Made by a program: the position numbers and the translations under genes | DNA from: Sphacelaria rigidula | Taxonomy: Eukaryota; Phaeophyceae; Sphacelariales | Assembly: GCA_964200075.2 (NCBI GenBank) | Contig: CAXNAA020000167.1 | Span: forward strand, 1 to 25,419 | Reading direction: 5' to 3' | Length of the DNA stretch: 25,419 bases | Shown: in pieces, positions 9,165 through 18,419 of the stretch | Layout: each line of letters begins with the position of its first letter | How positions within the stretch are numbered: the first letter of the stretch is position 1 | Notes under the pieces: model-generated | Seen by the model: only the letters and a program-made list of their open reading frames with translations | Database searches by the model: none | Told to the model about the DNA's origin: nothing

Positions 9165-9305
9165 CAGGAGGTCAATTTACCCTTCCTTACTTACTGGTTG
9201 TGTTGTCGACGGGGTTAGCCTACCCCAACACAACCAACCCCAAACGGGTGGCAGTCAGCGAGAAGGGAGGGTATTTCATCATCCGGAGGCCAATTTGCCC
9301 TCTTC
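9165..9305. repeat. Perfect hairpin flanked by short direct repeats
   Basis: The arms 'ggttgtgttg' (9196-9205) and 'caacacaacc' (9226-9235) are perfectly complementary, with an inner 5-bp stem (GGGGT / ACCCC). About 18-bp imperfect direct repeats flank it: 'aggtcaatttacccttcc' at about 9170 and 'aggccaatttgccctctt' at about 9286. It lies just upstream of the LINE ORF1, so it may be LINE 5' leader or an independent small foldback insertion. Confidence 0.6.
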
Positions 9306-9629
9306 TTCACGATAATATCCGAAAGTCGAGTAATCACCAATGTACCCCGACTACAAAAGCGTTCGTGATGACCTCTTAGGGGTTCGAGCGGTCATCCTAC
9401 CAAGACACCTTCAACTTCTCAGGAGAACGGGGACGGCTGAAGATGCAAACTGCTGTATTCAGATCAACTGTAAAGGGTCAGAGCTGTTCAACGCTTCCCA
9501 TGCACCTTGTGTTGCTGGGAGTAAGTCCTGTAGCGCATATTTCCGCAGTGTGGTTGCACACTGTAAAGGATTTCATGAAGAAAAACAATTCGGCAGTCGG
9601 GACCCTGGGTCTGTTTGGTAGTCGAGTAT

Positions 9630-10560
9630 ATAAGGAACCCCGAGGCGTTCAGTACACCCAGCTGTCGGTGCTCCGCGTACCCGCAGGACACGGTGCTTGT
9701 GTTCAGTACTGCGGGTACAACACGGGGTATTCCTCAGGGCGAGTTCCTGGAGTATCCTGGGGTACTCAGTACGCTCGGCAATCGATGATCTAGATACCTG
9801 GAGGACTCAGTGCTTGTGTTTAGTACTCCATGTACCAGGCCGGATGCTTCGAGGGACGGGTACCTGAGACACCTCACGTATTCAGTACTTTCGGTTGTGT
9901 GTGCACTCCGTACCATATACTACTCTCTTCGGCAGGTGTTACCTTGGCTACCCGGACTTATCGGTTGCTGTAGTACGGGTGCGAGACCGGTTATTTCGGT
10001 GGGCGGGTCCCGAGGTTTCGGAAGTATTCAGTAATGTTGGCAATCGATATCGTGCGTACCCCGGAAAACTGGGTAATTCAATTACTCTGAAAGTTCAGGG
10101 TACTCCAGGGTAGTACCCTACCACGAGCACCTTTGATCTCAGCGTAGTTTAATAAAACACTGGAATGGCCAATGACACGTTGGTCTACCTTTCTCTATAT
10201 CAAATACCGACGTTACTGATAATTGTCGCCTACTCATCTAGCAAGTTGCTGCCCAGCAAAGGGGATGTACCCTGAAATACTAAATATATGGAGTGTCGAC
10301 GCTCTTGGTACTCCTGACTGCTAAATATATCTGCCATCGACCCCCTGGGTACCATGCGCTTCGAGTATTTTTGAGCATTCGCCCTGGGTACCTCGCGTAC
10401 TCAGTATGTGTACGCAAGGTATGAGGGTCGGGTACCCGAGGTTCAATACCCTGGGATACTCGGGATTTTCGACAGTCGGTCGATTTCTCTTAGCAACAGT
10501 TTGGATATTCCGGGGGCGGATACCCCCGTACCCGGGAATATCACCTACTCATTCTCAGTC
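9630..10560. repeat. Degenerate GGTAC-rich satellite
   Basis: A 900-bp stretch crowded with 'ggtactcagtac', 'gggtac' and 'agtactc' words in both orientations. One clear pair is 'gtgcttgtgttcagtact' (about 9691) and 'gtgcttgtgtttagtact' (about 9811), which suggests a unit of roughly 120 bp. Copies are heavily diverged and I could not phase all of them. The frames that cross it are artefacts. Confidence 0.6.
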
Positions 10561-10599
10561 CCTGCTCTGTGTCACTAAGTATTTCCGGCATTCGATACG

Positions 10600-10820
10600 C
10601 TGCTAATCCCAGCTGAAGCCCCAACTGCTACGGGATTAGCAGTAGCACAGCAAGCCGCACCTGAAGGAAGGGATATGACAAGCTAGTCCTGATCTTCGAC
10701 TCGTTAAACTAGGCTGAAGGTTCTCAGCTCTCAGCACATAATGATCGCTGTTTGGGGAATTACAGCCCAAGCCTTTTCAATCAAATATCGAAGGTTGAAA
10801 GTAAAACGTACAAAAAGGAT
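10600..10820. other. No feature seen
   Basis: Contains only a small inverted pair, 'gctgctaatcccagctgaag' (about 10599) against 'gggattagcagtagcacagc' (about 10634). Nothing else was recognised on either strand. Confidence 0.4.
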
Positions 10821-10848
10821 ACTTTACACGCGGCTCGAACAACTCACG

Positions 10849-11054
10849 TCGTCAATCCGCGGACTTGAAGGCCGGGTAAAACTGAAGAGATCAACGGGGT
10901 AGGCGGCGTTCTGCAGGCTCTTCTTGAGTTGCCGTTCTACAGTAACCGTATATCCAAAAGGTGTCGGCTCGATGGTCGGTGGCACAAGTAAGCAACAGGG
11001 GGTGGGCAGGGCGCTGCTCGACCTTTTACCCTGCTTCGCGTACAACCCTGTCAT
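10849..11054 (-). CDS. Possible exon, unrecognised
   Basis: A minus frame from ATG 11054 that meets a consensus donor, 'GACGAC|gtgagttg', near 10849. The last 40 or so residues look coding ('YTVTVERQLKKSLQNAAY' followed by 'PVDLFSF'). It lies on the same strand as the split gene, between the chromovirus and the LINE. It could be an internal exon of that gene or belong to something else. The 5' limit is not clear. Confidence 0.3.
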
Positions 11055-11129
11055 ATTACGAAATCATCCCGGCGTGTGCCTCCTACCAATCAAGCGTTGG
11101 CAGGCGTGTGCCCTATATGACTAGTCCGG

Positions 11130-11700
11130 CACAGGCTATGCCCGAATATAAACTCATGAAGACGCCAAATCAACCATGCAATAATCCAATTTCTACTTTA
11201 CACAAGCACATTTTCGAATAGTATACTCTTCTCTTACTCGCCGGTCGTTTGTGAAAACGATCGTGATATCCCTAGGTGCTAGTTTAATTCTCGCACGCGG
11301 TCATATACCATCATAGTCCCAGGTAGCCGCGCCCAGGATAAAAACAGTTGGTCTACTCAAACCTGCTAGGACGAAAGATACGGTTTCAAAAACCGGCAAA
11401 TTCGTTCTTCGTCTTCTGAGAGATTTCCGTCGTTGGAAACATGGGAACGTGCTCAGCAAGGAAAGCTCATTTTCGAGAGTCAACGCGGTGTAACAATGCT
11501 GATCCAATCCGCAAAACCAAATTGTAAGGCGTGTGGCGGGAAAGAGGTGGTTTAATTGATTCCTTGAGACTGGGGACTCTTCCCGAGGAAGGGAATGGGT
11601 CGAAAAAGTATGACAAAAACAAGAAGAAAAACATCCAGGTGTACAGTGCGCCGTCCGAAGCCAGTACAACTGTTGAGTGAAGACCAGAGTGTTTGGATAT
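11130..11700. other. No gene recognised
   Basis: The minus frame that crosses this stretch (from the microsatellite to 11301) has an ordinary-looking C-terminal 150 residues but no motif and a start inside the repeat. I do not accept it as a gene. Confidence 0.4.
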
Positions 11701-11706
11701 CTCGGG

Positions 11707-11846
11707 TTAAGAAATAGAAATAGAAATAGAAATAGTAATAGTAATAATAGTAGTAATAGTAGTGATGGTAATAATGATAATAGTGGTAATAGTAGTAGTA
11801 ATAGCAAAAATAGCAAAAGTAGTAATAATAGTAAGAATAGCAAGGA

Positions 11847-11877
<31 letters not shown>

Positions 11878-12229
11878 AAGAAGAAGAAGAAGAAGAAACA
11901 TAATACTAATACTAATACCAATACTAATACTAATACTAATACTAATACTAATACTAATAATACTAATAATACTAATAATACTAATAATAACAATACTACT
12001 ACTACTGCTACTACTACTACTACTACTACTACTAATACTAATGATAATAACAACAATAATAACAATAATAACAACAATAATAACAACAATAATAACAACA
12101 ATAATAATAACAATAATAACAACAATAATAATAACAATAACAACAACAATAATAATAATAATAAAAATAATAACAATAACAATAATAATAATAATAATAA
12201 TAATGACAATAATGATAATGATAATGATG

Positions 12230-12297
<68 letters not shown>

Positions 12298-12298
12298 T
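11707..12298 (+). repeat. Compound trinucleotide/hexanucleotide microsatellite, ~590 bp
   Basis: In order on plus: GAAATA units, AGTAAT units, interrupted AAT/AGT, about 15 AAG units (11850-11897), AATACT units, ACT units, AAC/AAT mixtures, then a pure AAT run to 12298. It opens unbroken frames in five of six phases (poly-Asn, poly-Ile, poly-Leu, poly-Ser/Val, poly-Tyr), all artefacts. It begins about 20 bp past the 3' end of the tRNA-like sequence, as the tail of a tRNA-derived SINE would. Confidence 0.95.
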
Positions 12299-12319
12299 AA
12301 GTGTCGTATACGATAAGAA

Positions 12320-12404
12320 GACCGACGAAGGGATTTGAACCCTTCCTCTCTTTGCGAAACGCAAGCGAAACGCAGAGTGCTCTTGCTAGTTAATCTACAT
12401 TGGT
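12320..12404 (-). tRNA. tRNA-like sequence (tRNA relic, pseudo-tRNA or SINE head)
   Basis: On minus, a perfect T-arm 'AAGGGTTCAAATCCCTT' contains a near-consensus B box. Acceptor strands ACCAATG (12404-12398) and CGTCGGT (12327-12321) pair at six of seven positions. 'TAGATTAACTAGCAAGAGCA' resembles the D-arm and A box, with a weak stem. The anticodon region is abnormal. It holds an 11-bp tandem duplication (GCGTTTCGC repeated with TT between), so no standard 7-base loop can be drawn and the anticodon cannot be assigned. The total is 85 nt. Without the duplication it would be a normal 74. No T-run terminator follows. Confidence 0.5.
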
Positions 12405-12414
12405 AGCGTTGAGT

Positions 12415-12806
12415 GGACAGGACAGAGCTCGAGTGAGCTTGACAGAGTGGAGGTGAAGAGAAGAAGTTGTGAGATGAGGTGGGGATGATCTGCGATCTAT
12501 CCATGCAGCTCATCTCAGACAACAGGACATGGGTCAAGGGACCATGTACCGACAGACATTGGCCTAGAGTTCAGTTCAATGTGTAGATCACCTTGGGTTT
12601 GGTGTGTACAACGTTCCGTGACTCTTGGGCATATTCGGTCTGATATTGTCCCGATATTCCGAGACAAACAGACCATCCTCCAAAGATCTAGCGGACGTCT
12701 GAGGAACCTTCCTCGGTGCTAGAACGTTCCCACGAATAGAACCAATAAAAGGTTCTTGGACACAACTATAAGGTATGTTGGGTTCTCATAAGTGTGATTC
12801 ACAACA
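12415..12806 (-). repeat. Chromovirus 3' LTR (start clear, end uncertain)
   Basis: On minus the LTR begins TGTTGTGAATCAC directly after a polypurine tract. Its first ~94 bp match 15179-15074, with about six substitutions and a 2-bp indel by eye. The remaining ~300 bp has no second copy here because the 5' LTR is truncated, so the end near 12415 is a guess. The likely end abuts the 5' side of the tRNA-like sequence. Confidence 0.65.
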
Positions 12807-12817
12807 CCCCCCTAATT
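12807..12817 (-). other. Polypurine tract of chromovirus
   Basis: AATTAGGGGGG on minus, immediately followed by the TGTTG start of the 3' LTR. This is the plus-strand primer site position in LTR retroelements and fixes the LTR boundary. Confidence 0.75.
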
Positions 12818-12849
12818 GTGACGGTGTTAGAGCTCTCACTCCGTCAAAA

Positions 12850-13950
12850 ACTTGAAGATTACAGAATCTCAGATGATGAAATAATCCAACATTCTTTGAT
12901 AGATATATAAATACATTTAAAGTGTTCCCTTTTGCACATAAGTGTAATAGTCACAGGATGACAAAGACATTTATGCAAACAAATATTCGAATGCATAAGT
13001 ACCGGACAGACATTTGTACTTATTTTGAATTTACCAAAATAGTACTTCAGGATCAATAGATTTCAAGTAAGTTGACAGACAGACTTGATTTCTTCGCAGT
13101 TAACTCGATTTTAGAATATCACTCAGTCTATATCGATCAGTGGTCGAGACTCAATCGTAGACTCAATATATCTAGACAGCATGTGTGAAACTGCGACCTG
13201 CATGGTCGAAATCTTAGTATTTTGAACAAAATAAAATGAAATGCGCAGAAAAATATGAACACAAAAATGTTCTTCCTTTGATCCTGTAGTGCCTTGTTAT
13301 TGAGCAACGAGATAACATTGTGGCCAGACGATTATGTTATATATGGCACTGTTCATCACTGAATAATAATATTATTCTGTGTGGACAATCATGGCTGACA
13401 GATTCAGTGCATTGTTGTGTGCTGTTTGCACATACAATAGGACAAATACATAGGTGAAAACGTGTAGTATTGACTTGTATTTTGCGAAAAAAATATGAAA
13501 ATAAATCCTCGAAAAACATAATGTGACCACTTGATGTCAATTGAGATAAAATCTACCCACCTTACACCTTGAGGTGAATCAACATCCTTCTTGTAGACCG
13601 TGCTAGGGTCTTGCGGATAAAAAAATATACGGGATGTTGAGTGGTGGATATATGGTACATAGTATGTCGGACAGGGCACGTTATACCAATGTCAGTCTTT
13701 GAAACACTGAAAGACAATTTTATTGCGCAGATAAAATCTGGCAAAACCTCAACGAGTGCGTGGTACTTCGCACTTGACAAGCCATGTAGTAATAATTATC
13801 CATGGGATAACAAGGGAAAAAAAAAACGTACGTCATTTTGTTTTCAGACAACTGATGATGCATGCTGTATTGGGCGAGCATCAGTTGTTGCTGAACTGAT
13901 GTGACATGTATGTTGCAGTGCACTAATAAGCCCAATACATTTAACTGTAG
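12850..13950 (-). other. Chromovirus 3' non-coding region
   Basis: About 1.1 kb of AT-rich sequence lies between the integrase stop (13956) and the polypurine tract. It has no recognisable coding frame. A plus-strand frame at 13641-13904 (87 codons) shows nothing recognisable. A small inverted pair 'aactgatgatgcatg' / 'gagcatcagtt' is present near 13850-13885. Confidence 0.5.
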
Positions 13951-13955
13951 AACTC

Positions 13956-15064
13956 CTACCGTTTCATCTTTCGAGGGGGATTAAATGCTGCTGGATCCTT
14001 GGACAAAATTGCAGCGCGATATGACTTCATCATATCGTGACATTGTGGAATGGTACGATAATGTCGCCATACTCCACGTCGAGGAGGTCAATCCTTGATT
14101 TTGAGATGATATTGGTAATTATCTTGTGAACCGGCTCCAACCCCCCGCTTATGGCCATCAATATACTCTACGGTATTTGGTCCCAACACGACCTTGTGCA
14201 CTGAACCATCAAGGTCTGGGACTGGAAGAGTTGTTCCCAAGAATTTGTCGTCGAGCGCTTCAAGGTCGGGGACGGGTGACGATCAAGGATCGTTGTATTT
14301 TTTCATGCGACCAAGGTGAACAGTTATTTCCGCCGGATTATTTGGTTTACTGACTCGGTAGGTACCTGCTGACAGTTGCGTTCGGACTACGCACGGACCA
14401 TGCCATGGGCTGTAAAGCTTAGGATTGGGACCGTCAGACTCGTGATATGGGCTATGTATCAAAACATTATCGCCTTGTTTGAAACTGGGAAACGACAGTT
14501 TCTTATTTGCAACCGTTTGTTTATCTGCGCGTCTTTGAGAATGCGCTGGGCTAGCTCGTATGCTAGTTGTAAATTGTTGACAGTTTGACGAGAGTAATCA
14601 AGTCGTGTTTGCAGTGCAGATGTGGCTGGAACGCCAATAATTAGATCCACTGGGAGTACAGCTGCTCTTCCGAACATTGAATGATGAGGTGTTTCCTCGA
14701 GTGTTGATGAATATGCTGTGTTGTGTGCCAGTTGGACAAAAGGTAGAAATTCAGCCCGGTTATCGCAGGCTAAATTTCTATACATGGCGAGCATATTATG
14801 GACAGTGCTGTGTACTCGTTCCAGGACAGAATTGCCTTGTGGACGATATGCGGCTGTGCGTGTTTTCTTATATCCAAAGACAGTTTGTAACTCTTTGACC
14901 AATTGGTTTTCGAACTCTGTTCCTTGATCAGAATGAAGAGTTTCGGGTGGTCCAAACACCGAGATGACATGGTCAACACGTTTTCGAACAACTTTAGTAG
15001 CCTCTTTGTTTTGAATGGCAATTAATATAACAAATCTCGTGAGATGATCGATTGATACATACTG
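13956..15064 (-). pseudogene. Integrase with chromodomain-like C-terminus, broken
   Basis: The catalytic core begins 'YVSIDHLTRFVILIAI' and carries the three acidic residues of the rve fold: D in 'SIDHLT', D in 'LHSDQGTEFEN' and E in 'GNSVLERVHSTV'. The frame stops at 14459. After a shift near 14510 it resumes as 'FKQGDNVLIHSPYHESDGP', 'YSPWHGPCVV' and 'EITVHLGRMKKYND', the usual GPY/F-like module after integrase. TGA at 14283 and 14088 interrupt the same frame, which contains 'VEYIDGHKRGVGAGSQDNY', recalling a chromodomain start, and ends at TAG 13956 after 'IPQCHDMMKSYRAAI'. The domain order defines a chromovirus; the lesions show it is dead. Confidence 0.85.
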
Positions 15065-15073
15065 TCAGTCAAT

Positions 15074-15179
15074 AAGACTGTCCTCAGTGCCAGAACGTCC
15101 CCATGAATAGAACCAATGAAAGGTTCTTGGACAGAACTATAAGGTATGTTGGGTTCTCATAAGTGTGATTCACACAACA
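15074..15179 (-). repeat. Chromovirus 5' LTR fragment
   Basis: Minus-strand copy starting TGTTGTGTGAATCACAC and ending at the deletion junction with integrase. It matches the first ~94 bp of the 3' LTR in the same orientation. A possible flanking duplication would start at 15180 (cataa), but I did not find its partner at the other end. Confidence 0.75.
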
Positions 15180-15184
15180 CATAA

Positions 15185-15960
15185 ATGAAAATAAATTGCT
15201 TCTCTCACCGATCGCGTGAGCTAGTACTAATCCTCCGCGCCATGACGACGAGTGTGCACCGGTGTCGATCCAAGATGGGGTACGCGCGCCATGACGACCC
15301 AGCTGAGACAGAGCCCAATGGTCATACACGTCTTGCTTTTTGTTCCCTGACAAGAGAAAGTTCTCGTTTCGATCACCAACGAGAGTAGGCGGAACGAAGA
15401 TGATTAAACTGTTACAGTCACAGTCCACGACACGGATCAAAACATAGAACACTGCTGCGTACAAAGCACATGATGTATCCGCACTGCTGGTGCCCCCGTG
15501 TTATGGCAATAACCGTGACCTTTGACATTTCTCTCAAGACGACACCTCGTCCCAGAACCCTCGACGGGAAACCGAGTCGTACGGGCCGACTCACGGAATC
15601 TCGCACTATCAAGGAACACCATAACCATTCCTTGTGGTCGTTGCAAAACGGTATTTGGAGCAACGAAAGAACGCCCCGAAACTCACACACAAGGTTCTCA
15701 ATGGCATTTGCATCGGCGAGAAACATATCAGGCAGACATGTTTGATGTTGCTGCGCAAAACACAGGGATTACAAGATGGGAGCGGAAGTTCCTAGGCCAT
15801 TTGACAATAGGTGTGACTTAATCGTGTTTCTGCATATCCGCTGCCGCCAGCAATGGGAATTAGGCTTAGACACTGTTTTCAACCAAGTGAGTCGACTTCA
15901 CTTTCTGGTGTCAGAATTTCCCCCGTTCTCCAGCAAATTGCTTGACAAAAATGGCTAATT
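15185..15960. other. No gene recognised
   Basis: Several overlapping frames on both strands, none with motifs. A minus frame from 15726 to 15418 looks ordinary but unassignable. A 15-bp duplication 'ccatgacgacgagtg' / 'gccatgacgaccca' occurs at about 15240 and 15289. In the single-gene model this is intron between the exon at about 15967 and the chromovirus. Confidence 0.4.
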
Positions 15961-15966
15961 TTTGGC

Positions 15967-16151
15967 TCATGATGAACGGCGTGTGCTACTAGCGGACCCC
16001 GTTTTCTCACTCCGTTGGATACTGTAGGGTATATTCGTGCAGACGGCGTGCCAAAATCCTGTGCCAGCATACGTTGAATCCAGCGGACACACTGTCACGT
16101 CCACGCCTGAAATTGTACCTTCTCTCAAGGAAAACTCAGAAGCAGCACCTT
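15967..16151 (-). CDS. Beta-rich exon, no internal ATG
   Basis: An open block ending at TGA 15967; upstream it is open to TAG at 16165. The peptide reads 'AASEFSLREGTISGVDVTV' then 'STYAGTGFWHAV', with alternating hydrophobics and no ATG. The acceptor 'agactcaaaaag|GT' would join in phase 1 to the preceding exon (donor at 16204), giving an unusually short 52-bp intron. The 3' limit is unknown because a donor was not identified before the stop. Confidence 0.4.
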
Positions 16152-16203
16152 TTTGAGTCTTAGCCTAAAACTCAGGTACCACCTGCTCCGACGCAAATCG
16201 CAC

Positions 16204-16358
16204 CTGAATGTCTCGACGTAAGAACCAAGGCGTTGTCCGCCGGTGTGTGGGGCGCGGCCAGGGTACTCAGCAGTTGAATCACCGCTGTTGCTGGCACTTG
16301 GGATTCTACCAGAAGGGAAGGCGCCGATGAGATGGCAGCATCTGCTCGTGCAACCACC
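16204..16358 (-). CDS. Beta-repeat exon after GIG module
   Basis: Acceptor 'atggcgggcttag|G' and donor 'CATTCAG|gtgcga'. It enters in phase 2, which matches the donor at 16885, and leaves in phase 1. The peptide 'SLLVESQVPATAVIQLLST' parallels 'HLAVESSGDAAISLLS' of the exon at 17870-17608, pointing to a repeated module of the form L-x-V-E-S-x-x-x-A-x-I-x-L-x-S. This module is familiar from fibre proteins that precede S74 domains. Confidence 0.55.
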
Positions 16359-16439
16359 CTAAGCCCGCCATTTCGTTTTCCCGGCCGCCAGAAAATGTTA
16401 ACGATCACAGCGACGACGCATATGTCGGTATCCCCGTAG

Positions 16440-16880
16440 ATGGCTGGTTGTTTTGTGTCTACGGAACTGAAGAAGATTTCAACGTCGGTACCGCTATTCG
16501 CGGGTTTTCGCCAACTGTTGCGTGCGTTCGTCGCTTTGCAAGTCTACTCGACGCGATCCAAGAGGGAAGGGTATACCATGAACATTGCTCTTGGGAGGGC
16601 ACGCATGCCAGTTTCTCGCGGGATTGTTTGTCCCACAGCACTCATCAACTGTTGGAAATACAAGCAAGTAAGTGAAACAATTCAGCGATGATCAAGGAAC
16701 AAGGGTTTCCTTCATCGTGCATCAAGGTTCTTCTCGGCTTTATGATACAGCGAGCCCCGTACCTCAAGTACATGCATACGCGCAGCACTATTTTAGTCCG
16801 AACATACTCGAAATATGCCACGGGCAAATGTGGAAGTGTGCTGAATGCAACGGAAGCGAGTCGGATGCCCGTAAAGTTTC
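16440..16880 (-). other. Probable intron (16884-16359)
   Basis: Contains a good acceptor-like site 'cttgtatttccaacag' at about 16650, after which a cysteine-containing frame ('DECCGTNNPARNW') is open for 50 codons. It does not fit the phase of the upstream donor, so I treat it as intronic or as a skipped alternative exon. Confidence 0.35.
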
Positions 16881-16884
16881 TCAC

Positions 16885-17084
16885 CCAGAAGCAATAGGCG
16901 CTTTCGGTACCGCAAGAACGTGCAAGGTCGCTGCTGGTCCCTCTTTGGTCACAGCACCCACAGCCCACCTACCAAGAGAATCCCCTACAATCCGGCCTGG
17001 GCTCGACGCCAGCTCCAGAAGGAGGGTGTCACCACCTTCGGGAATTTTCGAGGTGAAACGCGGGTATTCAATCAGGGTCCGATA
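16885..17084 (-). CDS. GIG-type module exon
   Basis: The acceptor is 'aaaccaactcaag|TAT' and the donor 'TTCTGG|gtgaga', entering phase 0 and leaving phase 2. The peptide includes 'GGDTLLLELASSPGRIVG' and 'LGRWAVGAVTKEGPAATLHV'. The latter matches the module 'lGrvgIGttsPsatLhV' that recurs upstream of chaperone domains in tail-fibre-like proteins, with glycine, proline and the LHV end all in register. It follows the exon ending at about 17608 in phase. Confidence 0.65.
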
Positions 17085-17607
17085 CTTGAGTTGGTTTGAC
17101 GGGTAGGTGCAAGGGTGTTGCCGTACGCACGTGTTTATCACCCGCGCATATTCACTGTAGATATGTGCAAAATCAAGATAGATCCACATTGTATTATATA
17201 TATACATCAAGCCACGGCGGAGTCACATGCAGTCAACAGCTCCCCCTGCCCCCTCCCCCTCCCGCCGCCCCCCTGGCGCGTTTATCCATGGTGTTACCGA
17301 ACACATGAGGACGAAGGAGTCATAAATGCGTGTTTTTTCCCGTATATTCCCCTCCCGCGCCCGTGTATGTTGTAGCCAAATATTGCCCTCGAAGGTGGCT
17401 CCTTTACACAGGCGCATACTCCCACTCTCTCGCTGCTGACTTGATGCGCGATGCTACAGCACCATCGCCTCACGTGCCGAGTACGTAATTACGTGAACAT
17501 CGGCATTTTACAGGGTCAGTTCAGGACTGCGTTGTCGCTCGGTAAGCTCAGGAAGGAAATGATTCTCGCTCGATCAGTCCAGCAGCGAATTCTTGGTCCG
17601 TCAGTAC

Positions 17608-17870
17608 GACGCCAAACTCTACATCGTCCATCCCACACAATAACCAAGTCTCACTCGGTCCGTCTCGATTGTGCTGCAATGAGAGACCACCGCTGTACGG
17701 CAGCCCCGTGGATCCAAACCGCACGGCAGATCTCCACCCTCTGGGAGAGAGAAGTGATATCGCTGCGTCACCCGACGACTCCACGGCCAAATGTGCGTCG
17801 CGCGGAGGTGCTAGCCGTTCGTCCGCCCGGTTCGTGGAGTTGGTGATGTACAGCAGGTTGGGCACGGCAC
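17608..17870 (-). CDS. Beta-repeat exon between the two GIG modules
   Basis: The acceptor 'gttgttatgatgcag|GT' joins in phase 1 to the donor at 18095, making glycine. The peptide starts 'AVPNLLYITNSTN', then 'HLAVESSGDAAISLLS', 'SAVRFGSTGLPYSGGLSL' and 'MDDVEFGV'. This is a fibre-type unit with repeated L-x-V, I-x-L and GG turns. The 3' end is my best guess at 'GGCGTC|gtactg'; the frame remains open to 17548. Confidence 0.6.
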
Positions 17871-18094
17871 CTGCATCATAACAACGCCAGACACGTGCTA
17901 GCAGTCCTATTCGTTGCAATTGTAAAATTCTCCATAGGCAGTTGATTTGCATGTACTCTTACGTGGTCGCATCCGCGCTACATGAGTCGTTTACGGCCAA
18001 TATCATATGGTTTCTATCGCTAAAATCACGAACGCCTCACGGAAGGTGCGCAGCCCTATTTCATGAGCGGGGTGCGTAGAAAGAGAGCACTGAC

Positions 18095-18344
18095 CAGGCT
18101 TCGATTCCTGGAGATCGCGTGACGAAAATCCCGGGCCAATCCCAACGCCCGAACCTGCCCCAGGTGCCATCAAAATGTGTCCCCGTAGCTTCTGCATACC
18201 CCGTCGCGGCTGAACAGTACGGGTTGTTTCAACGGTATCGCCATTTGGCGGAACGGACCCCGCAATAAAGATCCCCCCGGGGGAATATACGGCGGTCTGA
18301 TTTGACGAGTATACCATAAATTCCTCGGCCAGGAAGTTCATGAC
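18095..18344 (-). CDS. First GIG-module exon
   Basis: Acceptor 'aaaccaccccgagcag|GTC' (phase 0) and donor 'AAGCCTG|gtcagt' (phase 1). The peptide begins 'MNFLAEEFMVYSSNQTAVY' and contains 'PGGIFIAGSVPPNG' and 'GHILMAPGAGSGVGIG'. The last resembles the 'gdilLaPngGnvGIG' element of phage and algal fibre proteins almost residue for residue. It joins the exon ending at 19307 in phase, across an intron of about 960 bp. Confidence 0.65.
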
Positions 18345-18419
18345 CTGCTCGGGGTGGTTTCGTGTGGAACGGGTGTTTCTCAGAGTGGTGCTACGGCAGG
18401 GATGCACAAATATGTTCTG

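Larger units (their letters stand above)
12415..15179 (-). mobile_element. Degraded Ty3/gypsy chromovirus
   Basis: An LTR element on minus, reduced to a 106-bp 5' LTR fragment, integrase plus chromodomain-like tail, a non-coding 3' region, polypurine tract and 3' LTR. Gag, protease, reverse transcriptase and RNase H are missing. The LTR fragment joins directly to the integrase core at about 15065-15073, so one deletion removed the LTR remainder and most of the coding region. The element lies in a probable intron of the minus-strand split gene and its 3' end lies next to a tRNA-like sequence. Confidence 0.85.

Noticed and set aside
11677-12537. Long frames of poly-Asn, poly-Ile, poly-Leu, poly-Val/Ser and poly-Tyr
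   Set aside because: All are translations of the trinucleotide microsatellite.
16459-16680. Cysteine-rich frame after a good acceptor at 16650
   Set aside because: Phase does not fit the donor at 16885 (it gives an immediate stop), while the exon at 16358 fits.
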